Shown in pieces: positions 16,291-25,167 of a stretch of DNA of 63,979 nucleotides; position 1 is the first letter of the stretch, and each line of letters starts with the position of its first letter. Under the pieces are notes generated by a model that did no database searches, was not told the origin of the DNA, and worked only from the letters and a program-made list of their open reading frames with translations. The translations under genes were made by a program, and so were the position numbers. Origin of the DNA: Clostridiales bacterium (GTDB lineage: Bacteria; Bacillota; Clostridia; Oscillospirales; Oscillospiraceae); contig JAJPXL010000079.1 in NCBI GenBank assembly GCA_021205455.1, positions 1 to 63,979 on the forward strand, written 5' to 3'.

Positions 16291-18285
16291 TCAGAAGATT
16301 CGGCGGACTGCCAGAATCGTCTTATAGTTCACGGAGCAATATGTAATGCCGTACTTGGAACCCAGGGCGCTAAGCAGCTTGCCGTTGCCGGCGTAGATGC
16401 CCACATGGCCGCTGTAGCACACGATGTCACCCACCTGCATATCGGACACGCTGACCGCCTTGCCCACGCTGCGCATACTGGAGGAGCTGTGGGGGAGGGA
16501 GACGCCGAAGTGGGCATACACGCTCTTGACAAAGCCGGAGCAGTCGCAGCCGCTGGTCAGGCTCGTCCCGCCCCACTTGTAGGGGTTGCCCACAAACTGC
16601 TGGGCATAGGCCAGCACCGCCGCGCCAGTCTTGGAAGAACTGGAGGAAGAGCTGCTGGAGCTGGAGGAGCTGCTGGAACTGGAGCTGCTGGAGGACGATT
16701 TGCTGGAGCTGGAAGAGCTGGAAGACGAGCTGGAACTGCTGGAGGACGAGCTGGATGTGGTGGTATGCGTGACCACAGTGACGCTGTCAGTGGTTTCCTC
16801 CGTATAAGTGGCGTCGATGTAACCGGTGACGCCGTCATAGGTGACCTTGTACCAGCCGTTCACCATGTCGGAGACGGCCACCACAGCGCCCTGAGGAATG
16901 CTGCCCAGCTTGGAGCTGCTGGTGCTGGTGTCAGAGCGGATAGACAGGCTGGAGGCGGTAATCTTCGCCCGGTCCGGATAGGCCTGGTAGCCGCTGGACG
17001 TGGTGGCGGAGACGTAAGCGCCGTTGGCGTAGCCGGTGAAGCCGTTGTAGGTCACCAGGTACCAGTCGCCCACGGTGCCCTCTACCTCCAGAAGCTCACC
17101 GCAAGGAATCATGGTCAGCTTGGCAAAGTCGGTGCCCGCGCCGGCGCGCAGGGTCAGCTGGGTGGCCGTGACCTGGATGTAACCGGAATCAATGCTGTCC
17201 GTTACGCTCACATAGTCCGCGGAGACGTAGCCGCTGTAGCCGTTGAAGATGGCGCTGTACCAGCCGTCCTCTTCCTCACTGGTGATCTGGAAGGTGACCC
17301 CCGCCGGGATGGTGGTCAGCTTTTCCCCCTCCAGGCTGGGCGTCTTCCGCAGGTTCAGGTAGTCCGCCGTCACCGTGCCATAGCCCACGCAGGTGGAGGT
17401 CTCGTCTGTATCGATGCAGCTGCTGTCCACATAGCCGCTGTACTCGCCGCACTCCACCTTATACCAGCCGTCCAGGGAGGCGTAAATCTCTACGGTGTCC
17501 CCTTCCTCGGCCAGGCCGACGATGTCGGACTCCTCATCCGCAGAGGCGCGGATAATCAGGGAGCGCACATTGACGGTGCCGCTGCCGATGGCGTTGACAT
17601 CCAGATAGTCGCACAGCATATAGCCTTCCAGCGTCTCCCCGTCGGAACCGGTGTAGGAGACCTTCATCCAGCCGTTGCTGTCCGCCTCCTCCAGAACGGT
17701 GACAATGATGCCCTCGCTGAGGGTGATCTTTGTCTCGGAATCCTTGGTGGCAGACGCTCTCAGCCGGACGCCGGAGGCGTTGACGGTGGCCGTGCTGGTC
17801 ACCTTGGTGGAGATGGTGCTGCCCGTCTCCGCCTCGCCTTCTTCGCTGTCAGAGGAATCGCCCTCCTCAGCGTCGGCGTCAGAATCCGCCTCCTCTTCGG
17901 AAGCGGCCTCCTGGGTATCGTCCTCTTCCGCCTCGGCATCGCCCGCGCTTTCCTCGGCGTCATCGGTTGAAGACTCAGAAGCCTCCTCCGCAGAGGACGT
18001 GAGATTCAAATACTGGCTCAGGATATAGCCTGTGCCGCTGCTTCCGCTGCTGTCGGTATAGGAGACCTCAATCCATCCGTTGCCGTCCGCATCAGAGAGC
18101 AGGGTCACCACCTCACCGCTGGAGAGCATGGTCAGGGCATCGGATTCGGTGCTGGCGCTCCGCCGGACGCGGACGCAGTCTGTATTCACAGTCGCGGTAT
18201 CCACCGCCACAGCGGAGACTGCCAAACATACAGCCAATGCGATTGCCAGCATGAGGGAATAGAGTGATTTCGTCAATCGTTTCAT
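16291..18285 (-). CDS. SH3b-repeat NlpC/P60 peptidoglycan hydrolase
   Basis: A 664-aa secreted cell-wall enzyme. A signal peptide ends near residue 28. Then come about six bacterial SH3 domains spaced through residues 30-500, interrupted near 95-155 by an acidic Ser/Glu/Ala linker. A nearly pure poly-serine spacer of roughly 45 residues follows (about 505-555), then a C-terminal NlpC/P60 domain. Its catalytic Cys lies in CDCSGFVK and its His in GHVGIY. It should cleave gamma-D-Glu-diamino-acid bonds in stem peptides, with the SH3b array binding wall. It is monocistronic. The serine spacer is probably a flexible, possibly glycosylated, linker. Confidence 0.92.
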   Translation of the reverse strand: MKRLTKSLYSLMLAIALAVCLAVSAVAVDTATVNTDCVRVRRSASTESDALTMLSSGEVVTLLSDADGNGWIEVSYTDSSGSSGTGYILSQYLNLTSSAEEASESSTDDAEESAGDAEAEEDDTQEAASEEEADSDADAEEGDSSDSEEGEAETGSTISTKVTSTATVNASGVRLRASATKDSETKITLSEGIIVTVLEEADSNGWMKVSYTGSDGETLEGYMLCDYLDVNAIGSGTVNVRSLIIRASADEESDIVGLAEEGDTVEIYASLDGWYKVECGEYSGYVDSSCIDTDETSTCVGYGTVTADYLNLRKTPSLEGEKLTTIPAGVTFQITSEEEDGWYSAIFNGYSGYVSADYVSVTDSIDSGYIQVTATQLTLRAGAGTDFAKLTMIPCGELLEVEGTVGDWYLVTYNGFTGYANGAYVSATTSSGYQAYPDRAKITASSLSIRSDTSTSSSKLGSIPQGAVVAVSDMVNGWYKVTYDGVTGYIDATYTEETTDSVTVVTHTTTSSSSSSSSSSSSSSSSSSKSSSSSSSSSSSSSSSSSSSSSSKTGAAVLAYAQQFVGNPYKWGGTSLTSGCDCSGFVKSVYAHFGVSLPHSSSSMRSVGKAVSVSDMQVGDIVCYSGHVGIYAGNGKLLSALGSKYGITYCSVNYKTILAVRRIF

Positions 18286-18346
18286 AGCATGGGTACCTCC
18301 GTCTTTCTATATTCCGGAAGGCCCTTCTACGGCAAAAGCGGGTTGC

Positions 18347-18640
18347 TCAGCCTCGGGCCAGTTGCCGTTCCAGCCAGACGCTGCCGAGATCCATCGCGGC
18401 GTAAAGGTTCCCCCGTTCGCCCTTCTTCACAATGCGGTCGCGGCCCTTTAGCTCCGCCGCCGTCAACTGTAGCTGGATCCCAACCCTTGTCGCAACATCC
18501 AAATCGCCAACCTTCTTTGTGGCGAGCACCTGGAACATGATGATATACTTATCGGACATACTTCCGTAGTAAATCAAATTACCTTTTCTGCGCAGTGGAC
18601 GGCCTTTGTAGCTCAGAGCCATTGTCTTTGCATCCGCCAT
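18347..18640 (-). CDS. Small conserved-looking protein, unknown function
   Basis: A 97-aa cytoplasmic protein I cannot assign. The ATG at 18640 has AAGGAGGTACTTGAA upstream. The sequence is basic, with beta-rich segments (GNLIYYGSMSDKYIIMFQVL). It has its own consensus promoter (18671-18699). It lies downstream of ireB but is separated from it by a terminator. Confidence 0.8.
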   Translation of the reverse strand: MADAKTMALSYKGRPLRRKGNLIYYGSMSDKYIIMFQVLATKKVGDLDVATRVGIQLQLTAAELKGRDRIVKKGERGNLYAAMDLGSVWLERQLARG

Positions 18641-18670
18641 TTCAAGTACCTCCTTCAAACTTGTAACCAA

Positions 18671-18699
18671 ATTGTAACACATTGTTTCCACGTTGTCAA
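18671..18699 (-). promoter_or_regulatory. Sigma-A promoter of the 97-aa protein gene
   Basis: On the minus strand, TTGACA (18699-18694), 17-nt spacer, TACAAT (18676-18671). TTGTAAC occurs at about 18661, 18673 and 18704 around it, a motif also seen in the ireB promoter. Confidence 0.8.
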
Positions 18700-18782
18700 T
18701 CTTTTGTAACCGCCAATTTCTGCCAATTCCCGCCTTTTTCTCCAAAAAATTGCACAAAAAAGCACTTCCAATGGCAAATAAA

Positions 18783-18812
18783 ATAGGAGTCCTCCAAAAG
18801 GAAGGCTCCTAT
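18783..18812 (-). terminator. Terminator of ireB
   Basis: ATAGGAG (18783-18789) pairs with CTCCTAT (18806-18812), with an inner CCTCC/GGAAGG-type stem. A T-rich stretch follows on the minus strand. Confidence 0.7.
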
Positions 18813-18839
18813 CAATCTGTCAAGACCGCATTACAACAC

Positions 18840-19091
18840 TCAGACCCCGAGATAATAGCGCACCAGCTCCTGTAACAGCTCATCCCTGTCCAACTGACGA
18901 ATCAATGTGCGGGCGTTGTTAAAGTTGGTGATATAGGTCGGGTCTTCCGACAGGATGTAACCCACGATTTGATTGATGGGATTATATCCTTTCTCCTGTA
19001 ATGAAGTGTATACCTCTGAAAGCACCTTGCGCGTCTTATTCTCTTCCATGTTGGAAAGGCTAAAGCGGCGCGTGTAATCAAGATCAGACAT
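18840..19091 (-). CDS. ireB: IreB-family regulatory phosphoprotein (UPF0297)
   Basis: An 83-aa protein matching the IreB/YrzL family over its whole length (DYTRRFSLSNMEENKTRKVL, then a helical core ending VRYYLGV). In enterococci IreB is a substrate of the Ser/Thr kinase IreK and influences cephalosporin tolerance. The ATG at 19091 has GGAGGT upstream. The family often sits before ruvX and yrzB; neither is adjacent here, so the usual operon is broken up. Confidence 0.9.
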   Translation of the reverse strand: MSDLDYTRRFSLSNMEENKTRKVLSEVYTSLQEKGYNPINQIVGYILSEDPTYITNFNNARTLIRQLDRDELLQELVRYYLGV

Positions 19092-19148
19092 AAGAATCGG
19101 ACCTCCATCGGCTAAGCCTGGCAGCGGACGATACGCTGCGATGAGTAC

Positions 19149-19177
19149 ATTGTAACCCAAAGTTACAAAAAAGTAAA
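19149..19177 (-). promoter_or_regulatory. ireB promoter with TGTAAC palindrome
   Basis: On the minus strand, TTTACT (19177-19172), 17-nt spacer, TACAAT (19154-19149). The spacer holds a perfect inverted repeat, TGTAAC-N5-GTTACA (19151-19166), a plausible operator. Confidence 0.65.
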
Positions 19178-19260
19178 GAGCAGACTTGAAATTTTCTCCG
19201 GTTCTTTTCCAATCTCCCCGTTTTCCGTCCTTTTGCGTTCTCTCTTCGCCTCTCTTCACC

Positions 19261-19289
19261 TTGCCGGAAGCGCCCGGTTGTGGTACAAT
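19261..19289 (+). promoter_or_regulatory. Promoter of the phosphoesterase gene
   Basis: TTGCCG (19261-19266), 17-nt spacer, TACAAT (19284-19289). Confidence 0.65.
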
Positions 19290-19320
19290 ACAGCTATTCC
19301 AGCGTTCAGGAGGCAGTTCT

Positions 19321-20148
19321 ATGGGCGGCCCGGTACTGACCCGATACACGATACCCAACACCAAAGGCATACGGCTGCACGTCGCGGTGGCGGCCGACCT
19401 CCACGAGGAGGCGGGGGAGGCGGCGCTGGCCCTGCTGCGGCAGGCGGAGCCTGAGCTGATTTTGCTGCCGGGGGATATCCTGGAGCGCATCGTCCCCCCG
19501 GCGGACCTCTCCTGGGCGGACATCCAGCAGCGCTACCGGCAGGCCCGTTTTCCGGCTGCGGAGCAGCGTCTGCGGCCCCGGATGGATGTGCTGCGGCGCA
19601 GACGCCGCCCCAAACCCCAGGAGAGGCACGGGCTGGACTTCCTGCGGCAGGCGGCGCAAATCGCCCCAACCTACCTCTCCCTGGGCAACCATGAGTTCTA
19701 TCTCCAGCCCCAGGACCTTCTGGACCTGTCCGATGCAGGCGGTATCCTGCTGGACAACCGCGCCGTGACGGTGTACACCCGGGACGGCGCAGCGGTGCGC
19801 CTGGGCGGGCTGTCCACCTGCCCGGACGGGGATTGGCTTGTCGGCTTTGCCGCCGCGCCGGAGTTTAAGCTCTTGCTGTGCCATCACCCGGAGTATTATG
19901 AGCCGCTGGTGCGGCCCACCGGCATCGAGCTGACCGTCAGCGGCCACGCCCACGGCGGGCAGATTCGGCTGCTGGGCCACGGGGTCTACGCCCCCGGTCA
20001 GGGGTCGCTGCCGAAATACACCAAAGGCGTATATGACGGAGGGCGGCTGGTGGTCTCCGCTGGTCTGCACAGCACCGCCGGGCTGCCCCGTTGGGGAAAC
20101 CCCACAGAGGTGGTGCTGGTGGACCTGGTGCCGGACGGCGCAGTGTGA
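19321..20148 (+). CDS. Calcineurin-like metallophosphoesterase
   Basis: A 275-aa phosphoesterase with the full set of metal-binding motifs: ADLHE (about residue 26), LLPGDIL (about 51), LGNHEFY (about 121), LCHHPEY (about 190) and SGHAHGGQI (about 212). The YkuE/YaeI-like branch is the closest I recognise, but the usual N-terminal membrane helix is absent. The start at 19321 follows AGGAGGCAG. A basic insertion (RRRRRPK) near residue 98 is unusual. The substrate is unknown. Confidence 0.88.
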   Translation: MGGPVLTRYTIPNTKGIRLHVAVAADLHEEAGEAALALLRQAEPELILLPGDILERIVPPADLSWADIQQRYRQARFPAAEQRLRPRMDVLRRRRRPKPQERHGLDFLRQAAQIAPTYLSLGNHEFYLQPQDLLDLSDAGGILLDNRAVTVYTRDGAAVRLGGLSTCPDGDWLVGFAAAPEFKLLLCHHPEYYEPLVRPTGIELTVSGHAHGGQIRLLGHGVYAPGQGSLPKYTKGVYDGGRLVVSAGLHSTAGLPRWGNPTEVVLVDLVPDGAV

Positions 20149-20209
20149 CGGCAGGGAGCGCCGCCTGTTCAACAGGCGCAATCTGTCGGAAGCGGCATAG
20201 GATACTGTA

Positions 20210-20232
20210 GCCCGCTCCGGCCCGGAGCGGGC
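20210..20232 (+). other. Intercistronic hairpin
   Basis: An 11-bp perfect GC stem with a single-base loop, without a T run, between the phosphoesterase and ZIP genes. A second inverted repeat (CGCCTGTT/AACAGGCG) lies at 20162-20179. These may be weak terminators or processing sites. Confidence 0.5.
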
Positions 20233-20259
20233 CAGCGAATCAATTCGGAGGTAGCGACA

Positions 20260-21042
20260 ATGAATTTACAAGTGGCAGCCGGCATCCTGATCCCCCTTCT
20301 GGGCACCACCCTGGGCGCCGCCTGCGTCCTCTTCCTGCAGGGGTCGATCCCTCCCCTGCTCCAGCGGGCGCTGTCCGGCTTTGCGGCGGGGGTGATGGTG
20401 GCGGCCTCCATCTGGAGCCTGCTGATTCCGGCACTGGAGCAGTCGGAGGGCATGGGGGCGCTGGCCTTTGTGCCCGCCGTGGTGGGGTTCTGGCTGGGCA
20501 TCCTGTTCCTGCTCTTTTTGGACCACGCGATTCCCCATCTACATAGGAACAGCAGCGAGGCGGAGGGCCCCAAAAGCCACCTGGCCCGCACCACCATGCT
20601 GGTGCTGGCGGTGGCCATCCACAACGTCCCGGAGGGGATGGCGGTGGGTGTGGTCTACGCCGGCTGGCTGTCGGGCAGCAGCACCATCACCATGACCGGG
20701 GCGCTGGCCCTGTCCATCGGCATCGCCATTCAGAACTTCCCGGAGGGGGCCATCATCTCCATGCCGCTGTACGGCGAAGGGGTGAGCAAACGGAGGGCCT
20801 TCCTCTACGGCGTGCTGTCCGGCGTGGTGGAGCCGGTGGGGGCCGTTCTCACCATTCTGGCGGCCAGGTGGATGATCTCCGTCCTGCCCTACCTGCTGAG
20901 CTTTGCAGCGGGGGCCATGCTCTATGTGGTGGTGGAGGAGCTGATTCCCGAGCAGTCGGATGGGGAACATTCTGACATCGGCACCATCCTGTTTGCGGTG
21001 GGATTCTCCCTGATGATGGTGCTGGACGTGGCGCTGGGATAA
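20260..21042 (+). CDS. ZIP-family divalent metal transporter
   Basis: A 260-aa membrane transporter with eight likely helices. The two metal-site signatures are intact: AIHNVPEGMAVG (about residues 124-135, TM4) and IAIQNFPEGAIIS (about 150-162, TM5). The TM3-TM4 loop contains HLHRNSS, a short His-containing loop typical of ZupT-like importers. It probably takes up zinc or iron, possibly manganese. The start has GGAGGTAGCGACA upstream. Confidence 0.93.
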   Translation: MNLQVAAGILIPLLGTTLGAACVLFLQGSIPPLLQRALSGFAAGVMVAASIWSLLIPALEQSEGMGALAFVPAVVGFWLGILFLLFLDHAIPHLHRNSSEAEGPKSHLARTTMLVLAVAIHNVPEGMAVGVVYAGWLSGSSTITMTGALALSIGIAIQNFPEGAIISMPLYGEGVSKRRAFLYGVLSGVVEPVGAVLTILAARWMISVLPYLLSFAAGAMLYVVVEELIPEQSDGEHSDIGTILFAVGFSLMMVLDVALG

Positions 21043-21057
21043 CCTGGCCAAATCGAC

Positions 21058-21098
21058 AAAGGCGCGCCGAAGCGAGTCGCTTCGGCGCGCCTTTTGGC
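21058..21098. terminator. Bidirectional terminator
   Basis: An 18-bp perfect stem (21058-21075 with 21077-21094) between A and T runs. It serves the ZIP gene and the convergent exporter operon. Confidence 0.93.
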
Positions 21099-21117
21099 TG
21101 CTTATCGCCTGCCTCTG

Positions 21118-23961
21118 TCAGCTCCAAAAGCCGCTGATACCGGAGACAAAGGTGTAGCTCAGGCTGTCGGCGTAGCTGTAGTAGAAGCTGTCGCCGGAGG
21201 TCAGGCCGGAGCAAATCTCCACATTGGTGCCGTCGGAGACGCCGGTCTCCACCTCCACCAAGTCGCCCAGGGTGTCGCTTTTCTCGTCATAGCTGGTGTA
21301 GACATAGGTGGTGCTGCCCTCCTCCACCAGGGCGGCCTCCGGAATGACCAGCACATCCCCGGTGGTGTCCAGGGTGATCAGGACGGAGGCGTTCATCCCG
21401 GCCAGCATCGCATCGGTGCGCTCTATGGTGATCTCAGCGGTGAACTTGGTGTTGCCGCCGCTGTTGGTGCCGCTGGTGTCAATGTCGGTGACGGTGCCGG
21501 TGAAGGACTGGCCGGTCAGAGCGTCCAGGGTGATGACCGCCTCCTGGCCCTCGGTCAGGGACAGAATGTCCAGCTCATCCACGCTGATGGAGATGGTCAT
21601 GCAGTCCTGAGGGGTAATGGAGAGGATGGTCTGCTCCCCTACGGTGTAGGTGCCGACGGTATCCTCTTCCTCCTCTGTGGTGGTGCTGTCAGCGAGGCTG
21701 GACATGGCCTCCTGGAGGGCGCTTTCGTACAGGGCGGACTCATCGATGGTGGTCGTGCCGCTCATGTCGCCGTACAGGCTGCTCATATCGCCATAGATGC
21801 TGCTCATGTCGCCATAGGCGCTGCTCATATCGCCATAGATGCTGCTCATGTCCCCATAGGCGCTACTGGCCGCATCGGGTGTTACAATGGAGCTGCCGCT
21901 GTTGTCATCCTCCTCAGAAGTAGTGTCGGAACTTTCGTCACTGTCCTCCTCAGGCGTTGTAGAGGAACTATCATCATCCTCCTCAGGCGTTGTAGAGGAA
22001 CTATCATCCTCCTCAGGCGTTGTAGAGGAATCTTCACCATCGTCATCACTCTTTTCAGACGAGGTGTCGGAGCTGCTGCTCAGCAGGTTCAGCACGAAGG
22101 ATACCGTAGCCGCGGCGGTCTCCGAAGCGGCGCTGTCAGTGCTGTCGGCTGCGGTTTCCCCGGTAGTGCTGTCGGTGGAATCGGTGCTGTCTGTACTGTC
22201 GGCGCTGTCCTCGCTGTCGTCAGAATCCGCGCTGTCGGTGCCGTCCTCGCTGTCCTCGGAATCAGCGCTGTCTGTGGAAGCGGTGGCAGCGCTGTCGCTG
22301 ATGCCGGAGATGACGCCGGCGGACTCGGCATACACGTTGTTGTCCATATAGAGCCGGTACAACTCCTGCATCTGCTCCTCCAGGTCCGCCCGCTGGGACA
22401 GCAGGCTGGCGTAGGTGTCGGAGCTGCCGGTATCCGTCAGGGTCAGCAGGTCGTCCCCGGCGTCCACCTCATCGTCCACGTCCACCTCGACATCCTCCAC
22501 GGTGCCGTAATAGCCGGTGACCTTCAGCTCGCTGTGGATGTACAGGTCGCCGCTGCCCAGCGTGTTGCCGTCCTCATCTGTGACGGTGACGGTGTCGCCA
22601 TAGTCGGTGCCCTCATCAGTGACGGTGACGGTGGCCACGCCGTCCAGCACCTGGGCCACCCGTCCGTCTTCCTCTGTGCCATCGGACAGGATGACGGTGA
22701 CGCTGTCGCCCACAGAAAGGCTGTCCGTGGCGTCGATGTCCACCGCCATCAGCCCGTCCAGGCTGACCAGCATCAGCGCGCCGTACTCATACATGGTGTC
22801 GATGACGCTGACATTCTCCTCCGCGTAAATCACCTTTACCCGGCCGCTGGCTGCGGCCTCCACGGTGTCGCTGGGGGAATCCTCGGCGGCCTCGGCCAGC
22901 TCCTCGTCCAGCGCGTCCAGGTCGGCCTGGAGGTTCACGATGGCCGCCGCCACAGAGACGCTGTCTACGGTGGCGATCAGGTCGCCCTCCTCCACCGTGT
23001 CGCCGTTGGAGACGTAATAGGTTTCAATGGTGACGGTGTCCGGCAGCGTCATATCCACCGCATCCTCCTCTGTCAGGGTGCCGGTGCCGGACAGGACGGT
23101 GTCCAGGGTGCCGGTCTCCACTGTGCCGGAGAGGATCTCCGTGTCCACGGTGACGGAACTGCTGGCGGAGGTGCTAAAGGTGGGCATCAGCCCCAGCACC
23201 AGGGCCACCACCAGCAGCAGGGCCACGGGAATCATCCAGAGGCGGCGCTTTCTGCGGCGGGGAGACATCTCCTCCTCGTCCTCGTTTTCCGCTTCAGGCT
23301 CCGCCTCAGCCGCTGCCAGCAGCTGCCGGTTGTATCGCCGGGCGCGCAGCAGCAGGACGATGCACACGATGTCTCCCACAAGGCAGACCAGAAGGATCGG
23401 GAGCCACGCCGTCCGCAGCGCGCTGCGAACGGAGTAGAACACCCCGACGTTCTGGGTGGCGGCGCTGTCCGACCATCCATCGGGCAGGGTCATCTCCTCG
23501 CCGGTGGTGTCAGAGGTGTCCCCGGCGGCTGTGTCGCCGTCCGTCTGCTCCATGCCGCCGGCGCCCTGGGGCATCTCCCCGTCAGAGGGCATCTCTGCGG
23601 TGACGCCGCTCTGGTCGGCCCTGTCGCCCATGCCGCCCCGCTGGCCGCCGGAGAAGCCTCCGGCTTCGCCGCTGAACTCTGCCTCCGTGCCGCTGGTGTC
23701 GGCATCCCCGCCGGGGAAGCCGCTGGTCATGCCGCCGAACTCGGCTTCCGTGCCGCTGGTATCGGCGTCCGCGCCGTCCATGTCCATGGTGAACTGGCCG
23801 GTCATGCCGCCCATAGCTGCGGAGGCGGCGGGGAAGGTGACGAGGTTCGCCACGTCCACGCACAGCGCCGCCGTGAACAGGACGAGGAGCAGGATATAAA
23901 CGACTGTGCGCTTGGGCTTGGGAGCGGCAGGCTCCTGTATGGTTTTCTTTGTCGCTAGCAT
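21118..23961 (-). CDS. Enlarged HlyD/MacA-type adaptor with low-complexity insertions
   Basis: A 947-aa adaptor of the ABC exporter encoded upstream. It has an N-terminal transmembrane helix (about 21-43), a Gly/Met/Asp-rich segment with a DADTSGTEAEF repeat (about 60-100), a second helix (about 190-210) and a third (about 245-265). A split biotinyl-lipoyl/barrel region similar to the 569-aa adaptor follows. The hairpin domain is replaced by Ser/Asp/Thr/Glu low complexity: three TTPEEDD-type repeats (DNA about 21945-22040) and five YGDMSSx repeats (DNA about 21765-21870). I chose ATG 23961 because GGGAGGTG lies just upstream, rather than the in-frame GTG inside it. It is last in the operon and should bridge the exporter to the wall. 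Confidence 0.82.
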   Translation of the reverse strand: MLATKKTIQEPAAPKPKRTVVYILLLVLFTAALCVDVANLVTFPAASAAMGGMTGQFTMDMDGADADTSGTEAEFGGMTSGFPGGDADTSGTEAEFSGEAGGFSGGQRGGMGDRADQSGVTAEMPSDGEMPQGAGGMEQTDGDTAAGDTSDTTGEEMTLPDGWSDSAATQNVGVFYSVRSALRTAWLPILLVCLVGDIVCIVLLLRARRYNRQLLAAAEAEPEAENEDEEEMSPRRRKRRLWMIPVALLLVVALVLGLMPTFSTSASSSVTVDTEILSGTVETGTLDTVLSGTGTLTEEDAVDMTLPDTVTIETYYVSNGDTVEEGDLIATVDSVSVAAAIVNLQADLDALDEELAEAAEDSPSDTVEAAASGRVKVIYAEENVSVIDTMYEYGALMLVSLDGLMAVDIDATDSLSVGDSVTVILSDGTEEDGRVAQVLDGVATVTVTDEGTDYGDTVTVTDEDGNTLGSGDLYIHSELKVTGYYGTVEDVEVDVDDEVDAGDDLLTLTDTGSSDTYASLLSQRADLEEQMQELYRLYMDNNVYAESAGVISGISDSAATASTDSADSEDSEDGTDSADSDDSEDSADSTDSTDSTDSTTGETAADSTDSAASETAAATVSFVLNLLSSSSDTSSEKSDDDGEDSSTTPEEDDSSSTTPEEDDDSSSTTPEEDSDESSDTTSEEDDNSGSSIVTPDAASSAYGDMSSIYGDMSSAYGDMSSIYGDMSSLYGDMSGTTTIDESALYESALQEAMSSLADSTTTEEEEDTVGTYTVGEQTILSITPQDCMTISISVDELDILSLTEGQEAVITLDALTGQSFTGTVTDIDTSGTNSGGNTKFTAEITIERTDAMLAGMNASVLITLDTTGDVLVIPEAALVEEGSTTYVYTSYDEKSDTLGDLVEVETGVSDGTNVEICSGLTSGDSFYYSYADSLSYTFVSGISGFWS

Positions 23962-23976
23962 AGTACGCACCTCCCG

Positions 23977-25167
23977 TCAGCCGCCATAGTGCAGCGCCTC
24001 GATGGGCGGCAGCTTTGCGGCCTTGTTGGCCGGATACAGGCCGAAAATGACCCCGATGGCAAAGCAGAACGCCACGGCGATCAGCACCACGTTCATCTCC
24101 ATGCTGAAGGTCATGCTCAGGCTGGACACCACCACGGAGATGATTTGCAGAATCCCCCAGGAGAGGAAGATGCCGATGGCGCAGCCCAGCATACACAGCA
24201 CCACCGATTCCAGCAGGAACTGCTGCAAAATCACGCCCCGACTGGCCCCGATGGCCTTCCGGATGCCGATTTCGCGGGTGCGCTCGGTCACTGTCACCAG
24301 CATGATGTTCATAATGCCGATGCCGCCCACGATCAGGGAGATGGCCGCGATGCCGCCCAGCAGCACCGCCAGGATGGAGGTGACGCTGCTCATGGCGTCC
24401 TCCAGCACGTCGCTGGTGGTGATGGTGAAGGCGTCCTCATCCTCGTCAAACCGCTCCAGCAGCAGCGCCGTGATGGCCTCCTCGGCGGTATCCATATCGG
24501 AGCCGTCCTCCGCGCTGACATAGAAGCTGGTGATGCTGGAGGAGACGGTGGAGGACAGCCGCATCAGGGTGGTGTAGGGAATATAGGCGGTCAGGGAGTC
24601 CCCCATCAGGGAGGAGGTCAGGGAGGATTCATCGTCCTCCAGCACCCCCACCACAGTGAATTTCAGGCCGTCCAGGGAGAGCTCCTCCCCCACGCAGTCG
24701 GTGTAGCCGATGAGGGTGGTGGCGGTAGTCTCCGTGATGACGCAGACGTAATTGTGATTATCCACATCGGTGGATTTCAGGAACCGGCCCAGTAGGACGG
24801 ACAGCCCTTCAATATCGGCGTAGGCCGGGGTGGTGCCGTAGACCGTCACGGTGTCGCTGGCGGAGCCGTACTTGCCGGTGGCGCTGGTGGTGCCGTAAGG
24901 CGCAATCAGGCCGATGCCCTCCTCGTCCATCCACTCGTCCAGGGTGTCCAGGGTGACGGGGGAGCCCTTGTCGTCAGAGATGGTGACGCTGACCATATCG
25001 CTGCCCAGGCTGGAGATGGTGTCGGTGACGGTGCTGGTGGCCCCGTTCACCAGGCTGACCAGAATCACCAGGGCCATGACGCCGATGATGATGCCCAGCA
25101 TGGTCAGGAAAGCCCGGAACTTGTTGCCGGAGATAGACTTGAGCGCCATTTTAAGAGACTGTGTCAT
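23977..25167 (-). CDS. MacB-like ABC exporter permease
   Basis: A 396-aa FtsX/MacB-type permease. An N-terminal helix (about 15-40) is followed by a large extracellular MacB periplasmic core domain (about 45-270) and three C-terminal helices. The FtsX-domain hallmark TERTREIGIRKAIGASRG is at about residues 290-307. It overlaps the ATPase gene by 4 nt, so the two are cotranslated. With the adaptors it forms a tripartite-like exporter adapted to a Gram-positive envelope. Substrate candidates are peptides or toxic amphiphiles; none can be inferred. Confidence 0.93.
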   Translation of the reverse strand: MTQSLKMALKSISGNKFRAFLTMLGIIIGVMALVILVSLVNGATSTVTDTISSLGSDMVSVTISDDKGSPVTLDTLDEWMDEEGIGLIAPYGTTSATGKYGSASDTVTVYGTTPAYADIEGLSVLLGRFLKSTDVDNHNYVCVITETTATTLIGYTDCVGEELSLDGLKFTVVGVLEDDESSLTSSLMGDSLTAYIPYTTLMRLSSTVSSSITSFYVSAEDGSDMDTAEEAITALLLERFDEDEDAFTITTSDVLEDAMSSVTSILAVLLGGIAAISLIVGGIGIMNIMLVTVTERTREIGIRKAIGASRGVILQQFLLESVVLCMLGCAIGIFLSWGILQIISVVVSSLSMTFSMEMNVVLIAVAFCFAIGVIFGLYPANKAAKLPPIEALHYGG

